Source of the DNA: Bacteroidales bacterium UBA1794
Lineage (GTDB): Bacteria > Bacteroidota > Bacteroidia > Bacteroidales > Bacteroidaceae
Direction of reading: 5' to 3'
Length of the DNA: 61,453 bases
NCBI GenBank assembly: GCA_002315435.1
Contig: DCFW01000004.1
Location: 1 to 61,453 of the forward strand
Of this stretch, positions 52,082 through 61,321 are shown in pieces. The position numbers and the translations under genes were made by a program. The notes under the pieces were generated by a model that was given only the letters and a program-made list of their open reading frames with translations, was not told the DNA's origin and ran no database searches. How positions within the stretch are numbered: position 1 is the stretch's first letter; every line of letters begins with the position of its first letter.

Positions 52082-53593
52082 TTATAATTTTATTTTCTTT
52101 GCTTTGCTTTTTGATTCGTTGTGCAGGCGATCCAAAGCCGTTATGACGTAGCGGTATTTTGTATGCCCATCATTGTATGGAAGGCGATAGAAACAATCTG
52201 GTGTGATGGCTATGATATGTGTAGGATCTTCCAAATTTACCTTTTCCTTCATTCCGAAGCGGTATATCACATAGTTAGTTGCTTTGTCCATCTCTTCTTT
52301 TGCCTTTGGTTGTAACCATAAAAGTAAGTATCCGGCATCTGTCCATTTGACTTTCAGGCCTCTCACTTTCTTTGGTGCTTTGTTGTCGATGAAATCGAAG
52401 ACAGGAGCAATTGCAGGTGTCTTGTTATATTTCACCTCTAACTCAGTAAGTGCATTCCCTGGGTTATCCAATAATGCTTTGCCACTCCAGTAACAATTTC
52501 CTTGTACATTCTGTGTTATACGTGACAACTCAATCTTCCGGTTCATTTGGTTGATAGCAGGATTCTGCAAGTCAGGAGCTTTTACTGTACGAACAATATC
52601 CTGACCTATGAACAAAGGGCGTTCATAGGAATAAGCTGCCCACCAATTAATAAGAGTTTCATAATCAGCCTCTTTTTTACCTATTTCCCAATATAGTTGC
52701 GGCACCGCGTAATCTATCCATTTGTTACGAAGCCATAGCAAAATATCGGCATATAGTTGATCATAGCATTGCAATCCATTTGTATTGCTGCCAATACCAT
52801 CCAATGCATTTTGCTTGTTGCGATAAATGCCAAATGGAGATATACCGAACTTAACCCACGGTTTGGTTTCGTGAATTGTTTGATGTATATCTCTTATCAG
52901 TAAGTTCACATTACTGCGTCGCCAATTGTCTTTTTCACCAGCAAATCCAGCAGAAATGCCATATTTTTCAAATGTGGCTTCATCCGGGAACTCTTTACCT
53001 GCAATAGGATAGGGATAGAAGTAATCATCCATGTGAATGGCATCTACGTCATATTTACTTACGATATCTTTAACCACATCATTGATAAATTGCCGACATT
53101 CGGGGATACCTGGATTAAAGAACATTTGCTTACCATATGTTACGAACCATTCGGGATGTTTATAATAAATGTGTGCCGGTGCCAATGGTTTTATCGTATC
53201 CAATGCCACACGATAAGGATTGATCCATGCATGGAATTCCATATTGTGTGCATGACAAGCAGTTATCACAAAAGCTAAAGGATCCCATCCCGGAGATACA
53301 CCTTGAGTACCTGTAAGGAATCTGCTCCATGGTTCCAAAGTAGAAGGATAGAAAGCGTCAGCTTCCGGACGAATTTGAAAGAGCACGGCATTTATTCCGG
53401 CTTTTTGTAACTTGTCAAGTTGTGAATTAAAATATGTTTTGAATTGTTGCTCACTTTTACCTTGGTAGTCACCATTAAGAGTATGTATCCACACACCTCT
53501 GAACTCACGTTTTTTAGGCACTTGAGCCTGTGAAGGTGCAACACAAGACAAAATTAATAGCGTGCACAAAATATACCTTGTTAATGCATTCAT
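52082..53593 (-). CDS. Secreted GHL10-type glycosyl hydrolase (second paralogue)
   Basis: A 503-residue exported protein with signal MNALTRYILCTLLILSCVAPSQA. The GHL10 barrel has EFRGVWIHTLNGDYQ, NAVLFQIRPEADAFYPSTLEP, WDPLAFVITACHAHNMEFHAW and DVDAIHMDDYFYPYP, and a fibronectin III-like C-terminus (VRGLKVKWTDAGYLLLW). It is clearly related to the gene at 49380 but lies on the opposite strand, converging on the regulator with only 4 bp between stop codons. It is the likely last gene after sbcC on the minus strand, but an 82-bp gap separates them. Confidence 0.9.
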   Translation of the reverse strand: MNALTRYILCTLLILSCVAPSQAQVPKKREFRGVWIHTLNGDYQGKSEQQFKTYFNSQLDKLQKAGINAVLFQIRPEADAFYPSTLEPWSRFLTGTQGVSPGWDPLAFVITACHAHNMEFHAWINPYRVALDTIKPLAPAHIYYKHPEWFVTYGKQMFFNPGIPECRQFINDVVKDIVSKYDVDAIHMDDYFYPYPIAGKEFPDEATFEKYGISAGFAGEKDNWRRSNVNLLIRDIHQTIHETKPWVKFGISPFGIYRNKQNALDGIGSNTNGLQCYDQLYADILLWLRNKWIDYAVPQLYWEIGKKEADYETLINWWAAYSYERPLFIGQDIVRTVKAPDLQNPAINQMNRKIELSRITQNVQGNCYWSGKALLDNPGNALTELEVKYNKTPAIAPVFDFIDNKAPKKVRGLKVKWTDAGYLLLWLQPKAKEEMDKATNYVIYRFGMKEKVNLEDPTHIIAITPDCFYRLPYNDGHTKYRYVITALDRLHNESKSKAKKIKL

Positions 53594-53675
53594 AATTAAA
53601 TATCTTATTTGATTTTGCCACAAATTTGGCTTTTTTTATTCGAAATACCTAACTTTTAGGCTAAGAATGTGATTG

Positions 53676-56600
53676 CTAACCTACAATATGGATTTTGCTT
53701 CGTCCGTTTGATAGCTTTTCCACTCGGATTTGTGTCTTTATTCCGTCATTCATTTCATCAGCGTGTGAAATGACTCCAACTTTTCTGCCTTGTGATCTTA
53801 ATTGTTCCAATGCATTCATTGTGAGTGACAGACTTTCATTGTCCAATGTTCCGAAACCTTCATCAATGAAAAGACTGCTTATTTGCATACTTCGCGATGA
53901 AAGGGCGGATAATCCGAGGGCAAGACTCAGTGACACAAGGAAAGATTCTCCTCCGGACAAGGATGAAACAGGTCTTATCTCATCACCCATATCATGGTCG
54001 ACAATTATCAGAATCAATGTTTGAGGATATTGTTTTAAACTGTAACGCGGTGTGAGTCCTTTTAATTGTACATTAGCAAGACTTGTAAGGATCCCCAGCG
54101 TATAAGTTTGCGCCAATAACTTGAAGTTCTTTCCATGATATGAACCATATAAAGAATTCAATTCCAACCAATTGTTATAGACATGCTCTTTGTCCTTTAT
54201 TTCGGCTTCGAACCCGGCAATTTTCTTTAAGCTCTCTTTTTGTTGGTGAATGATGTAATCCACTTCACGCAGTTTCTTGTTCCATTCAGTGGTTTGATTC
54301 TGAGCCTCTTCTATCCATTGATGAAGCAACTCTTTTGTCTCTTTCTCCTCATCGGGCTTTTCTTCTTTTTGCAAATGATTCTTTAATGATTTTTGATTTG
54401 CAGTTTGTTGTCCCACGAGTTTATTCATGCGGTTGTCTAGTTCCTGCAATTGTATCTTGTATTGTTCAATCACAGTGCGGTTGATTGATAAAAGTCTTTT
54501 CAATTCAACTTCATCCATCGGCGCATTTTGATTATATGCATTTATCCATCCTGCAAGAGTCTTATTGGCTGATTTGTTTTCTTGCTCTTTGGATGCGCAC
54601 ATGAGTTGTTCTTTTTTGATGCTTCCGATCAGTAAGTTATATTGTTTTGAACAATCCTCTTCTGTTTTGATCAACGAGTCCAACTCTTGATTAACAGCTT
54701 GTAGTCTATTGCTTTGTTCTGTTTCAACTTTATCTGCAGATTCATTATTCAAGAATAGCTTCCGTTTCTCTTTCAGTATATCTAAGTCCTTCTGTCGTAA
54801 CTCTTTTTCTGTCTTTGCTTCATTCGTTTCCTTAAAAGCTTGTTCCAGCTTTTGGTAATTGATACTCCTATTGCTCAATCGCTCATGATCCTTTTCATTT
54901 AGCTTTGATTCCGTGATCAATTGTTCGTTTTTCCTCTCGTAGTCACTTTCTTCTTTTTCAGTTTTCAATAACTCTTCTGCTGTTCTCTTCGCGATATCAT
55001 TTAGTAAATCAATTTGCACATTCTGTTCGCTCACCTTCATCTTAAGGTTGCTCTCCAATCCCATTTCTTCAACCGGATATTGTGCCCATTCATTTTGTTT
55101 TGTCTTGAATTGTATCAACAGCTCATTGATGCGTATTTCTTTTGATTGCTGCAATGCTATTTCTGCAGATTGCTTTTCATTGTCAGTTTGTTGAGTCTTT
55201 TCCAAAGACTTTCTTTGATCCACCAGTCTGTCTAAATTCTTTCTCATGTCTTCAACCAACGAGTGCAAGCGCTTGCTGGTTTCAGCATGATAGGCATGTG
55301 ATGTACTTCCACAAACCGGACATGGAGTTCCTTCTTGCAATGTGGCGCGCATTTCTTCTACATCAGCTTTTGTTGCCAGTTGAGTCATTTCTAAAGCTTT
55401 GCGTGCTTCTTCCTCTTTGGCATCAATTTCAAGGTGTGACTTATTATTCTTTTCAATTAGTTCTTTTCGCTTATTTATGTTCTCTTTCAGCAACGTTACA
55501 GCTTCACGTAAAGATTTACCTTCGTTGATGATACTTGCCATTTCACTCCATATACGTATCAAAACCTCTGTAGCAGTCTTTTGTTGTATGAGTTTTTGTC
55601 TTTTTGCATGAAGTGCTTTTATATCTGTTTGTTCCAGTATTTTCTGTTTAGTGCTCCAAGTCGTCTTTTTATCTTGCAGAGCCTTCTTTTCTTCATTGAG
55701 TTTCGTGCCATACCGTTTCAAGAAATCAGCAGGTGATTGTATAATCTGTTCGAAGTTTTCATCCAAATCCTGTAAAGCAGAAAAGAGTTCTTTTAGGCCA
55801 TTCAGTTTGCTTTCATATCCTGTATTTAATCTATTACAGAGTTCTTGCATACTGTGTAATTGAGTATCCAATTCGCGAGCTTCTTTTAATATTGGTTGTA
55901 GTTCGTCATTGATTTTTTGTTCCTTCTTAAGATCCTCAGATACTTTATTTTTACTCTTCTCAATGTTCTCTTTCTGTGTGTTTAATTGTTCTGATCGAGC
56001 TCGTTCCGAGTTTAATCTTTGTAGAGTCTCGTTCCATTCCTTAAATGTTCGGTCTCGAAGATTAAGTAACTCACGGGCATCTTCCACCGAATTGATTTTT
56101 TGCAATTCCTCTTTTAATGGTTGCGCTTTTGTCAACTCCTCTAATGTCTCCTTTATAAGGAGAGCATCTTCTTCACATATTTTTGTTAAATGTTCGTATT
56201 CGTGATACCAATCCTCTTTCTTTTTTAATGTATCAGTCTTTGTATCCTGTAGCTTTAGTTGTTCGCTTATTTCTGTAAAAGTCTTTAATTTTGTTGCATA
56301 CTCTTCGTCGGGCAGTAAGGGAATGTCCTTGATGCGTTGTTTTATACGTTCCAAATTATTCAGAGACTCTTTGTAATGGTCTGATATTTTTCGAGCAATT
56401 TGATCGTATATTTCTGTTCCTGTTAGTTTTTCCAGAAGATCAGCTTTATCTTGCACTTTAGCCTTTAGGAATGTAGCAAATTCATTTTGTGCAAGAATTA
56501 CGGTACGAGTGAATTGCTCGTAAGTCAAACCGATGAGCTCTACTAATTTTTCTTTAGCCTCATTCAGTCCGCTGGCAAGGGGATCACTATTTCCAAACTC

Positions 56601-56978
56601 ATAGGCTGTTATTTGAGCCGGTCCTTTAAATGTTTGATTTCGAGTGCGTGCCGTTTGCCATCGTGAGCGATATTGCTGTCCGTTCGCACCTATAAATATA
56701 ACCTCTGCATAACCTTCTGTGACACCTTTCCTCAAGATGTTTCGAGGGTCTTTATTGGTCACATTGTTGTCGAACTTCATTTGGTCGGCATTGTTGAAAC
56801 GCGGAGTATTTCCGTAGAGAGCCAGACAAATAGCATCTAGAATCGTACTTTTTCCAGCACCTGTAGGGCCTGTTATAAGGAATAAACCTGCTGAATTCAA
56901 AGGCTCCGCATCAAAGTTCACTTCTTGTTCGCCTTCTAGTGATGCAAGGTTTTGCATTTTTACAGACAGTATTTTCAT
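53676..56978 (-). CDS. sbcC: Exonuclease SbcC, SMC-like ATPase subunit
   Basis: SbcC with SbcD forms the Mre11-Rad50-like nuclease that opens DNA hairpins and processes double-strand ends. The 1100-residue protein has an N-terminal ATPase lobe with Walker A GPTGAGKSTILDAI, then long coiled coils interrupted by the zinc-hook CPVCGS, and a C-terminal lobe with signature SLSGGESFLVSLSLALGLS and Walker B SLFIDEGFGTLD. Complete. It overlaps sbcD by 4 bp. Confidence 0.96.
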   Translation of the reverse strand: MKILSVKMQNLASLEGEQEVNFDAEPLNSAGLFLITGPTGAGKSTILDAICLALYGNTPRFNNADQMKFDNNVTNKDPRNILRKGVTEGYAEVIFIGANGQQYRSRWQTARTRNQTFKGPAQITAYEFGNSDPLASGLNEAKEKLVELIGLTYEQFTRTVILAQNEFATFLKAKVQDKADLLEKLTGTEIYDQIARKISDHYKESLNNLERIKQRIKDIPLLPDEEYATKLKTFTEISEQLKLQDTKTDTLKKKEDWYHEYEHLTKICEEDALLIKETLEELTKAQPLKEELQKINSVEDARELLNLRDRTFKEWNETLQRLNSERARSEQLNTQKENIEKSKNKVSEDLKKEQKINDELQPILKEARELDTQLHSMQELCNRLNTGYESKLNGLKELFSALQDLDENFEQIIQSPADFLKRYGTKLNEEKKALQDKKTTWSTKQKILEQTDIKALHAKRQKLIQQKTATEVLIRIWSEMASIINEGKSLREAVTLLKENINKRKELIEKNNKSHLEIDAKEEEARKALEMTQLATKADVEEMRATLQEGTPCPVCGSTSHAYHAETSKRLHSLVEDMRKNLDRLVDQRKSLEKTQQTDNEKQSAEIALQQSKEIRINELLIQFKTKQNEWAQYPVEEMGLESNLKMKVSEQNVQIDLLNDIAKRTAEELLKTEKEESDYERKNEQLITESKLNEKDHERLSNRSINYQKLEQAFKETNEAKTEKELRQKDLDILKEKRKLFLNNESADKVETEQSNRLQAVNQELDSLIKTEEDCSKQYNLLIGSIKKEQLMCASKEQENKSANKTLAGWINAYNQNAPMDEVELKRLLSINRTVIEQYKIQLQELDNRMNKLVGQQTANQKSLKNHLQKEEKPDEEKETKELLHQWIEEAQNQTTEWNKKLREVDYIIHQQKESLKKIAGFEAEIKDKEHVYNNWLELNSLYGSYHGKNFKLLAQTYTLGILTSLANVQLKGLTPRYSLKQYPQTLILIIVDHDMGDEIRPVSSLSGGESFLVSLSLALGLSALSSRSMQISSLFIDEGFGTLDNESLSLTMNALEQLRSQGRKVGVISHADEMNDGIKTQIRVEKLSNGRSKIHIVG

Positions 56979-58210
56979 CTGTTCTCCTCCACATCCTTTA
57001 TTACATCATTCATCAAGTTGAGTAACTCATCCGGCATTTTCTTTCCTCCATTGTGGTCTTCATAGATAAGTTGTGCCAGTTCTGCAGGAGTTATTTGTTC
57101 TAAGGTCTTTATTTCGCTAGTGTTATTGACTTCTAAAGGCTGCAACGTGTTTTTGATTCGGCAAAATCTTACAGCTTTTTGACTGAGTACTTCATCTATT
57201 TTATTTTGTAATGAAGGATCCGGACTATCCAATTCTACTTTAATTTCGAGATAGGATTTGGTTTGTACATCTTCATCCGAAATGTCAGGAAGTAGATCCG
57301 ATAATATTTTTACTATATCGTCAGGCGTAAAGGAATCCTTTTCAGGAAGTGATAGTAAATTCACAAGCGGCTGATACTTTAATCTATCTATCTTAATATT
57401 CTCTTTTCCCTCTAAGGTGATTAACTGCACACCATGGTGATAATGTATTTCAGCAAACGTCATAGATAGGGGAGCACCCGCATATCTAACAGTCTCATGT
57501 CCTGCCACTCGTTGTGCCTTATGAATATGTCCAAGCGCCGTATAGGTCATTTCATCTCCAAATTCTGAAGCATCTACGCAATCAAGTCCACCAACCATTA
57601 AGTGTTCGCTTGCATCAGTGGCAGCTATTTCAGCATTTGTCGCATAGAAATGCCCCATCGCAACGATGGGTTCATTGGGAGTTACCATTTGATCCTTAGC
57701 GCATGTAAGAACATCCCTGTACATCTGTTTCACACCTTCTTCGTATCCTTTTGCACCTGGATAGTCACCTTGATGCAAATATGGAACAGCCAGGCAAAGA
57801 GCTTCTTCCTCTTTGTTTTTGTTATATAGCGGAATCACAAAATGTTCAGGAATTATCTTTCCCTCTTCATCTCTTTTTATTATTCCTCTAATAGATATGT
57901 TGCGGTCATCAACCAATGGTTGTGGAGCTTCCAGACGTGCAGCAGAATCGTGATTGCCTGCGATAACAATGATTTGTACGTTCGGTTGTTGTGCAGATGC
58001 TTGTTGCAAGAAGCGGTAGAACATTCTTTGAGATACTGCTGAAGGGTTCGCAGTATCAAAGATGTCGCCAGCGATAAGCAATACATCAATCTCTTGCTCA
58101 TCCAGTATTTGCAAAAGCCATTGCAAAAAATGAGCATGCTCGGCACTGCGGTCATATGAGTAAAACGTCTGTCCTAAATGCCAGTCTGCAGTATGAATAA
58201 TGCGCAACAT
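56975..58210 (-). CDS. sbcD: Exonuclease SbcD, Mre11-like nuclease subunit
   Basis: A 411-residue metallophosphoesterase nuclease. Motifs are IHTADWHLG (residues 5-13), LLIAGDIFDTANPS, IAGNHDSAARLEAP, GHFYA and ALGHIHKAQ. The C-terminal capping domain contacts SbcC. It overlaps sbcC by 4 bp and follows queA by 36 bp, so queA-sbcD-sbcC is a likely transcription unit. Confidence 0.96.
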   Translation of the reverse strand: MLRIIHTADWHLGQTFYSYDRSAEHAHFLQWLLQILDEQEIDVLLIAGDIFDTANPSAVSQRMFYRFLQQASAQQPNVQIIVIAGNHDSAARLEAPQPLVDDRNISIRGIIKRDEEGKIIPEHFVIPLYNKNKEEEALCLAVPYLHQGDYPGAKGYEEGVKQMYRDVLTCAKDQMVTPNEPIVAMGHFYATNAEIAATDASEHLMVGGLDCVDASEFGDEMTYTALGHIHKAQRVAGHETVRYAGAPLSMTFAEIHYHHGVQLITLEGKENIKIDRLKYQPLVNLLSLPEKDSFTPDDIVKILSDLLPDISDEDVQTKSYLEIKVELDSPDPSLQNKIDEVLSQKAVRFCRIKNTLQPLEVNNTSEIKTLEQITPAELAQLIYEDHNGGKKMPDELLNLMNDVIKDVEENR

Positions 58211-58246
58211 CTATGAATATATTATTTGTCTTTTATACGTTTTTAG

Positions 58247-59470
58247 TTATGGAAATATAATAGAGCTGTCTCCGTAGCTTAAGAATCTGAAATCATGTGT
58301 TAAGGCATAATCGTAGATCTTTTTCCAATTGCCGTTTACGAAAGCCGAAACCAATAATAGTAGCGTACTTTGCGGCTGATGGAAATTTGTGATCATTGTT
58401 TTCACAATATGATATGTATACCCCGGTGCAATGATTATTTGTGTATTGCTATGCAGAGTCTCCAATTCGTGACGATCCATATAATCAGCAATTGCTTTCA
58501 ATGCATCTACAGGAGTTATCGGTTCAAACGGTGTCTCATTATAAGGCTGCCACTGTTTTACTTCAATTTCTTCCTCTGTTGCTTCCGGATTACGATGCAG
58601 GGTCAAACCGATGTAGTATAAACTTTCCAATGTGCGTACAGAGGTTGTACCCACAGCAATACATGCCGCGTTGTGCATGATCAGCGTATTTATTGTTTTG
58701 CGACTTACTGAGATCCATTCCGTATGCATTTCATGTCCTTCTATTTCCTCACTTTTCACAGGCTTGAAAGTGCCGGCACCAACATGTAGTGTGAGTTCTT
58801 CCAATTCAACGCCATGTTCTTTTAAATCATCCAACACACGTGTAGTGAAATGCAATCCTGCGGTAGGAGCTGCAACTGAACCCTCTATTTTTGAATATAC
58901 CGTTTGATAAGTTACCTTATCGCTTTCCTCTGTTTTTCTATTTAAATAAGGAGGAATAGGTAGTTCTCCTACTACTTCCAGAATCTCAGCAAAAGTGATT
59001 TTATCGTCATTCCATTCAAAATCAATCCAATGAATGGTGCCTCGGCATTCACCCTTGTTTGCAGTAAGTATGATTGTTTTTTCGCCCACTTTTACTTCAC
59101 GCTTCAGTATGCCCTCTTTCCATTTCTTCAGATTGCCTATCATGCATAACCAGCTACATTTCTTTGTTTGTTGAAAGGACAGTACATAGTCGTGTGGAGC
59201 AATGGGCTCAAGACAGAAAACTTCTATTAAAGCACCTGTTTCTTTGCGAAAATGCAGACGGGCCTGAATCACTTTGGTATTGTTGAATACCATTAAACTG
59301 TTCTTAGGGATGAATTCGGTAAGATGAAAAAATTGTGATTCACTAACCGCACCCTGTTTGTATATTAATAACTTTGAATGGTCTCTCTCTTGCAAGGGAA
59401 ATTTTGCAATCCGCTCGTCGGGAAGCGGATAATTAAAATCTTTAATTTTAATGTGTTTTGTTTCTTCCAT
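58247..59470 (-). CDS. queA: S-adenosylmethionine:tRNA ribosyltransferase-isomerase
   Basis: QueA transfers the ribosyl part of SAM to 7-aminomethyl-7-deazaguanine in tRNA, giving epoxyqueuosine. The roughly 407-residue protein has family segments FNYPLPDERIAKFPLQERD, LMVFNNTKVIQARL, GSVAAPTAGLHFT, LHVGAGTFKPV, and ITNFHQPQSTLLLLVSAF. It is longer than E. coli QueA (about 356), as is usual in Bacteroidetes. Start at Met of MEETKH (59470) or the Met just before (59473); the promoter at 59492 excludes a start further upstream. Confidence 0.96.
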   Translation of the reverse strand: MEETKHIKIKDFNYPLPDERIAKFPLQERDHSKLLIYKQGAVSESQFFHLTEFIPKNSLMVFNNTKVIQARLHFRKETGALIEVFCLEPIAPHDYVLSFQQTKKCSWLCMIGNLKKWKEGILKREVKVGEKTIILTANKGECRGTIHWIDFEWNDDKITFAEILEVVGELPIPPYLNRKTEESDKVTYQTVYSKIEGSVAAPTAGLHFTTRVLDDLKEHGVELEELTLHVGAGTFKPVKSEEIEGHEMHTEWISVSRKTINTLIMHNAACIAVGTTSVRTLESLYYIGLTLHRNPEATEEEIEVKQWQPYNETPFEPITPVDALKAIADYMDRHELETLHSNTQIIIAPGYTYHIVKTMITNFHQPQSTLLLLVSAFVNGNWKKIYDYALTHDFRFLSYGDSSIIFP

Positions 59471-59491
59471 CATAATCTTTGTAAATGTGCG

Positions 59492-59499
59492 CAAAAATA
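59492..59499 (-). promoter_or_regulatory. -7 promoter box for queA-sbcDC
   Basis: The minus strand reads TATTTTTG, 21 bp before the queA start. No preQ1-type leader fits in the short gap. Confidence 0.55.
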
Positions 59500-59541
59500 C
59501 GCATATTTGCCGAGAAAATAAAATAAAACTATATTGAAGAT

Positions 59542-60648
59542 ATGAAAGTAGGAGATAAAGTACGCTTCCTCAACGAAGTGGGAGGTGGCATTGTAAAGCG
59601 ATTAATCGGAAAGGATCAGGTCAGTATAGAAGATGCCGATGGATTTGAAATACCAATGTTAATGCGTGAATGTGTGGTGGTTGGTACAGACGATTATAAT
59701 ATAGCCCGTCAACCTGCCAGTGTGGCGAAGGATGTACCGGGAACAGCAAATAAAACTTCGACAAGTAAGGCTCGTAAACCGGAAATGGCACCTGAAAGAG
59801 GGTATGAATCTGTGGCTGCAGCCTTTGGAATGGCAGCTAAGAGTACTGATGCGGATAAAGTAAATGTGATGATTGCGTTTGTGCCTACTGACATTCAAGC
59901 ACTTTCTTCATCATCCTATGACATGTATCTTATTAATGATTGTAACTACAAGTTGTTTTATGTGATACATTCGGCAGAAGGAAGTAAATGGCGTGTTCGT
60001 TCCAGTGGCGTAGCAGAGCCTGATACAAAGATTTATATTGAAGAGATTGAGAAAGTAAACCTTGATGAACTTGATCCGCTTATTGTTCAGGTTATACCGT
60101 TTAAAGAGGGAGTAAGTTATCCTTATAAGCCTTCTGTTACAGTACAACTTAAAATTGATTTAGTCAGGTTCTATAAGTTGAATGCTTTCCAGCGGACTGA
60201 TTTCTTTGAGGATCCGGCTTTGTTGCAGAAGGTTATAGATAATGACCATGTTGTTAAACAATTATCTATAAATCCGGCAGTACTTGAAAAGGAAATGATG
60301 AGTAAAAAGCAAATGGAAGAATCCAATATTGCGAATAATCACCAACCGAAAAAACAAGAAACCAATGCTTTAATTGAAATAGACTTACATATTGATAATC
60401 TGTTAGATACTACATCAGGAATGAGCCATAAGGAAATGCTTGATTACCAGATAAAGAAATTTGTTGAAGTAATGGAAGAAAACAAATCAAGGAAGAATGC
60501 CAAAATCGTTTTCATCCATGGTAAAGGTAATGGCGTGTTGCGTCAAAAATTATTGGAAGAATTGAAACGTCGCTATAGAAATTGCGCATGGCAGGATGCT
60601 TCTTTCCAACAGTATGGCTTCGGAGCTACTCAGATTACCATACACTGA
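59542..60648 (+). CDS. DUF2027 and Smr domain protein
   Basis: A 368-residue cytoplasmic protein with an N-terminal SH3-like DUF2027 part (MKVGDKVRFLNEVGGGIVKR), a basic Lys/Ser/Pro linker (about 70-95), a central beta domain, and a C-terminal Smr domain. The Smr motifs are IEIDLHI near residue 290 and FIHGKGNGVLR near residue 330. Smr domains nick DNA or RNA; in MutS2-type and stand-alone Smr proteins they act on ribosome-stalled mRNA or branched DNA. Its 3' end overlaps the convergent PAP2 gene by 14 bp. Confidence 0.87.
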   Translation: MKVGDKVRFLNEVGGGIVKRLIGKDQVSIEDADGFEIPMLMRECVVVGTDDYNIARQPASVAKDVPGTANKTSTSKARKPEMAPERGYESVAAAFGMAAKSTDADKVNVMIAFVPTDIQALSSSSYDMYLINDCNYKLFYVIHSAEGSKWRVRSSGVAEPDTKIYIEEIEKVNLDELDPLIVQVIPFKEGVSYPYKPSVTVQLKIDLVRFYKLNAFQRTDFFEDPALLQKVIDNDHVVKQLSINPAVLEKEMMSKKQMEESNIANNHQPKKQETNALIEIDLHIDNLLDTTSGMSHKEMLDYQIKKFVEVMEENKSRKNAKIVFIHGKGNGVLRQKLLEELKRRYRNCAWQDASFQQYGFGATQITIH

Positions 60649-61321
60649 TTGTAGCCCATATAGCAATAATAGCAATAGTAGCAAGTCCTACATAAGCTAT
60701 AAGAGACGATCCTTCAAATTTATGTTGTAGGATCGTTTCGCTGTCTTGGTACCAATTGGGGTGAGAAAGGATGGTGTAACGTGATAGTTTGTATGTCCCG
60801 AACGCAACAGCAGAGCCTAAAATCAAACCGCACAAAAGATCTCCGGGATAATGTACTCCTGCATACATCCGTGAGTAGCATTCAAGCAGTACCCATCCTC
60901 CCAGGAAGAAAGAAACTAGGCGTTTGCGTATCAAGCATAGAATCCACACAAACAAAGCCACCGTATTGGAAGCATGGCAGGAAGGCATTCCATATTCTCC
61001 ACCACGATGATCATCTATAATATGAATATAGTAATGTATCGGATTATTTAGATTTGATGGTCGAAGACGCCCAAACATGTGGCGCAATACACTTCCGCAT
61101 ATTTGGTCGGAGAGGGTAATAGCCAGTGCAATGGAAACGACAACAATGAGAAAAGTATTTAATTTCAGGTTTTTGTATAAAACCCATAATATACACAAGT
61201 ACATGGGAATCCATGCTATTCGACCTGTAATGTAACTGATAAAAACATCTCCCCATGCAGAATTAAATCCATTCACGCCCAAAAGTATGCTTTTTTCAAT
61301 AGCATATATTGTATCCATCAT
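60635..61321 (-). CDS. PAP2-family membrane phosphatase
   Basis: A 228-residue membrane protein with about six helices and the PAP2 phosphatase signature: RHMFGRLRP (residues 80-88), PSCH (113-116) and SRMYAGVHYPGD (150-161). Two positions differ from the usual KxxxxxxRP and PSGH motifs: Arg80 for Lys and Cys115 for Gly. The catalytic His116, Arg151, His157 and Asp161 are all present. It may dephosphorylate undecaprenyl pyrophosphate, phosphatidic acid or lipid A. The final 132 bp of the window upstream of it (61322-61453) shows no other feature I can support. Confidence 0.88.
   Translation of the reverse strand: MMDTIYAIEKSILLGVNGFNSAWGDVFISYITGRIAWIPMYLCILWVLYKNLKLNTFLIVVVSIALAITLSDQICGSVLRHMFGRLRPSNLNNPIHYYIHIIDDHRGGEYGMPSCHASNTVALFVWILCLIRKRLVSFFLGGWVLLECYSRMYAGVHYPGDLLCGLILGSAVAFGTYKLSRYTILSHPNWYQDSETILQHKFEGSSLIAYVGLATIAIIAIWATISVW

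Noticed and set aside
59471..59541. PreQ1 riboswitch upstream of queA
   Set aside because: The -7 box lies only about 20 bp before the start codon, leaving no room for an aptamer, and no preQ1-like pseudoknot motif is visible.
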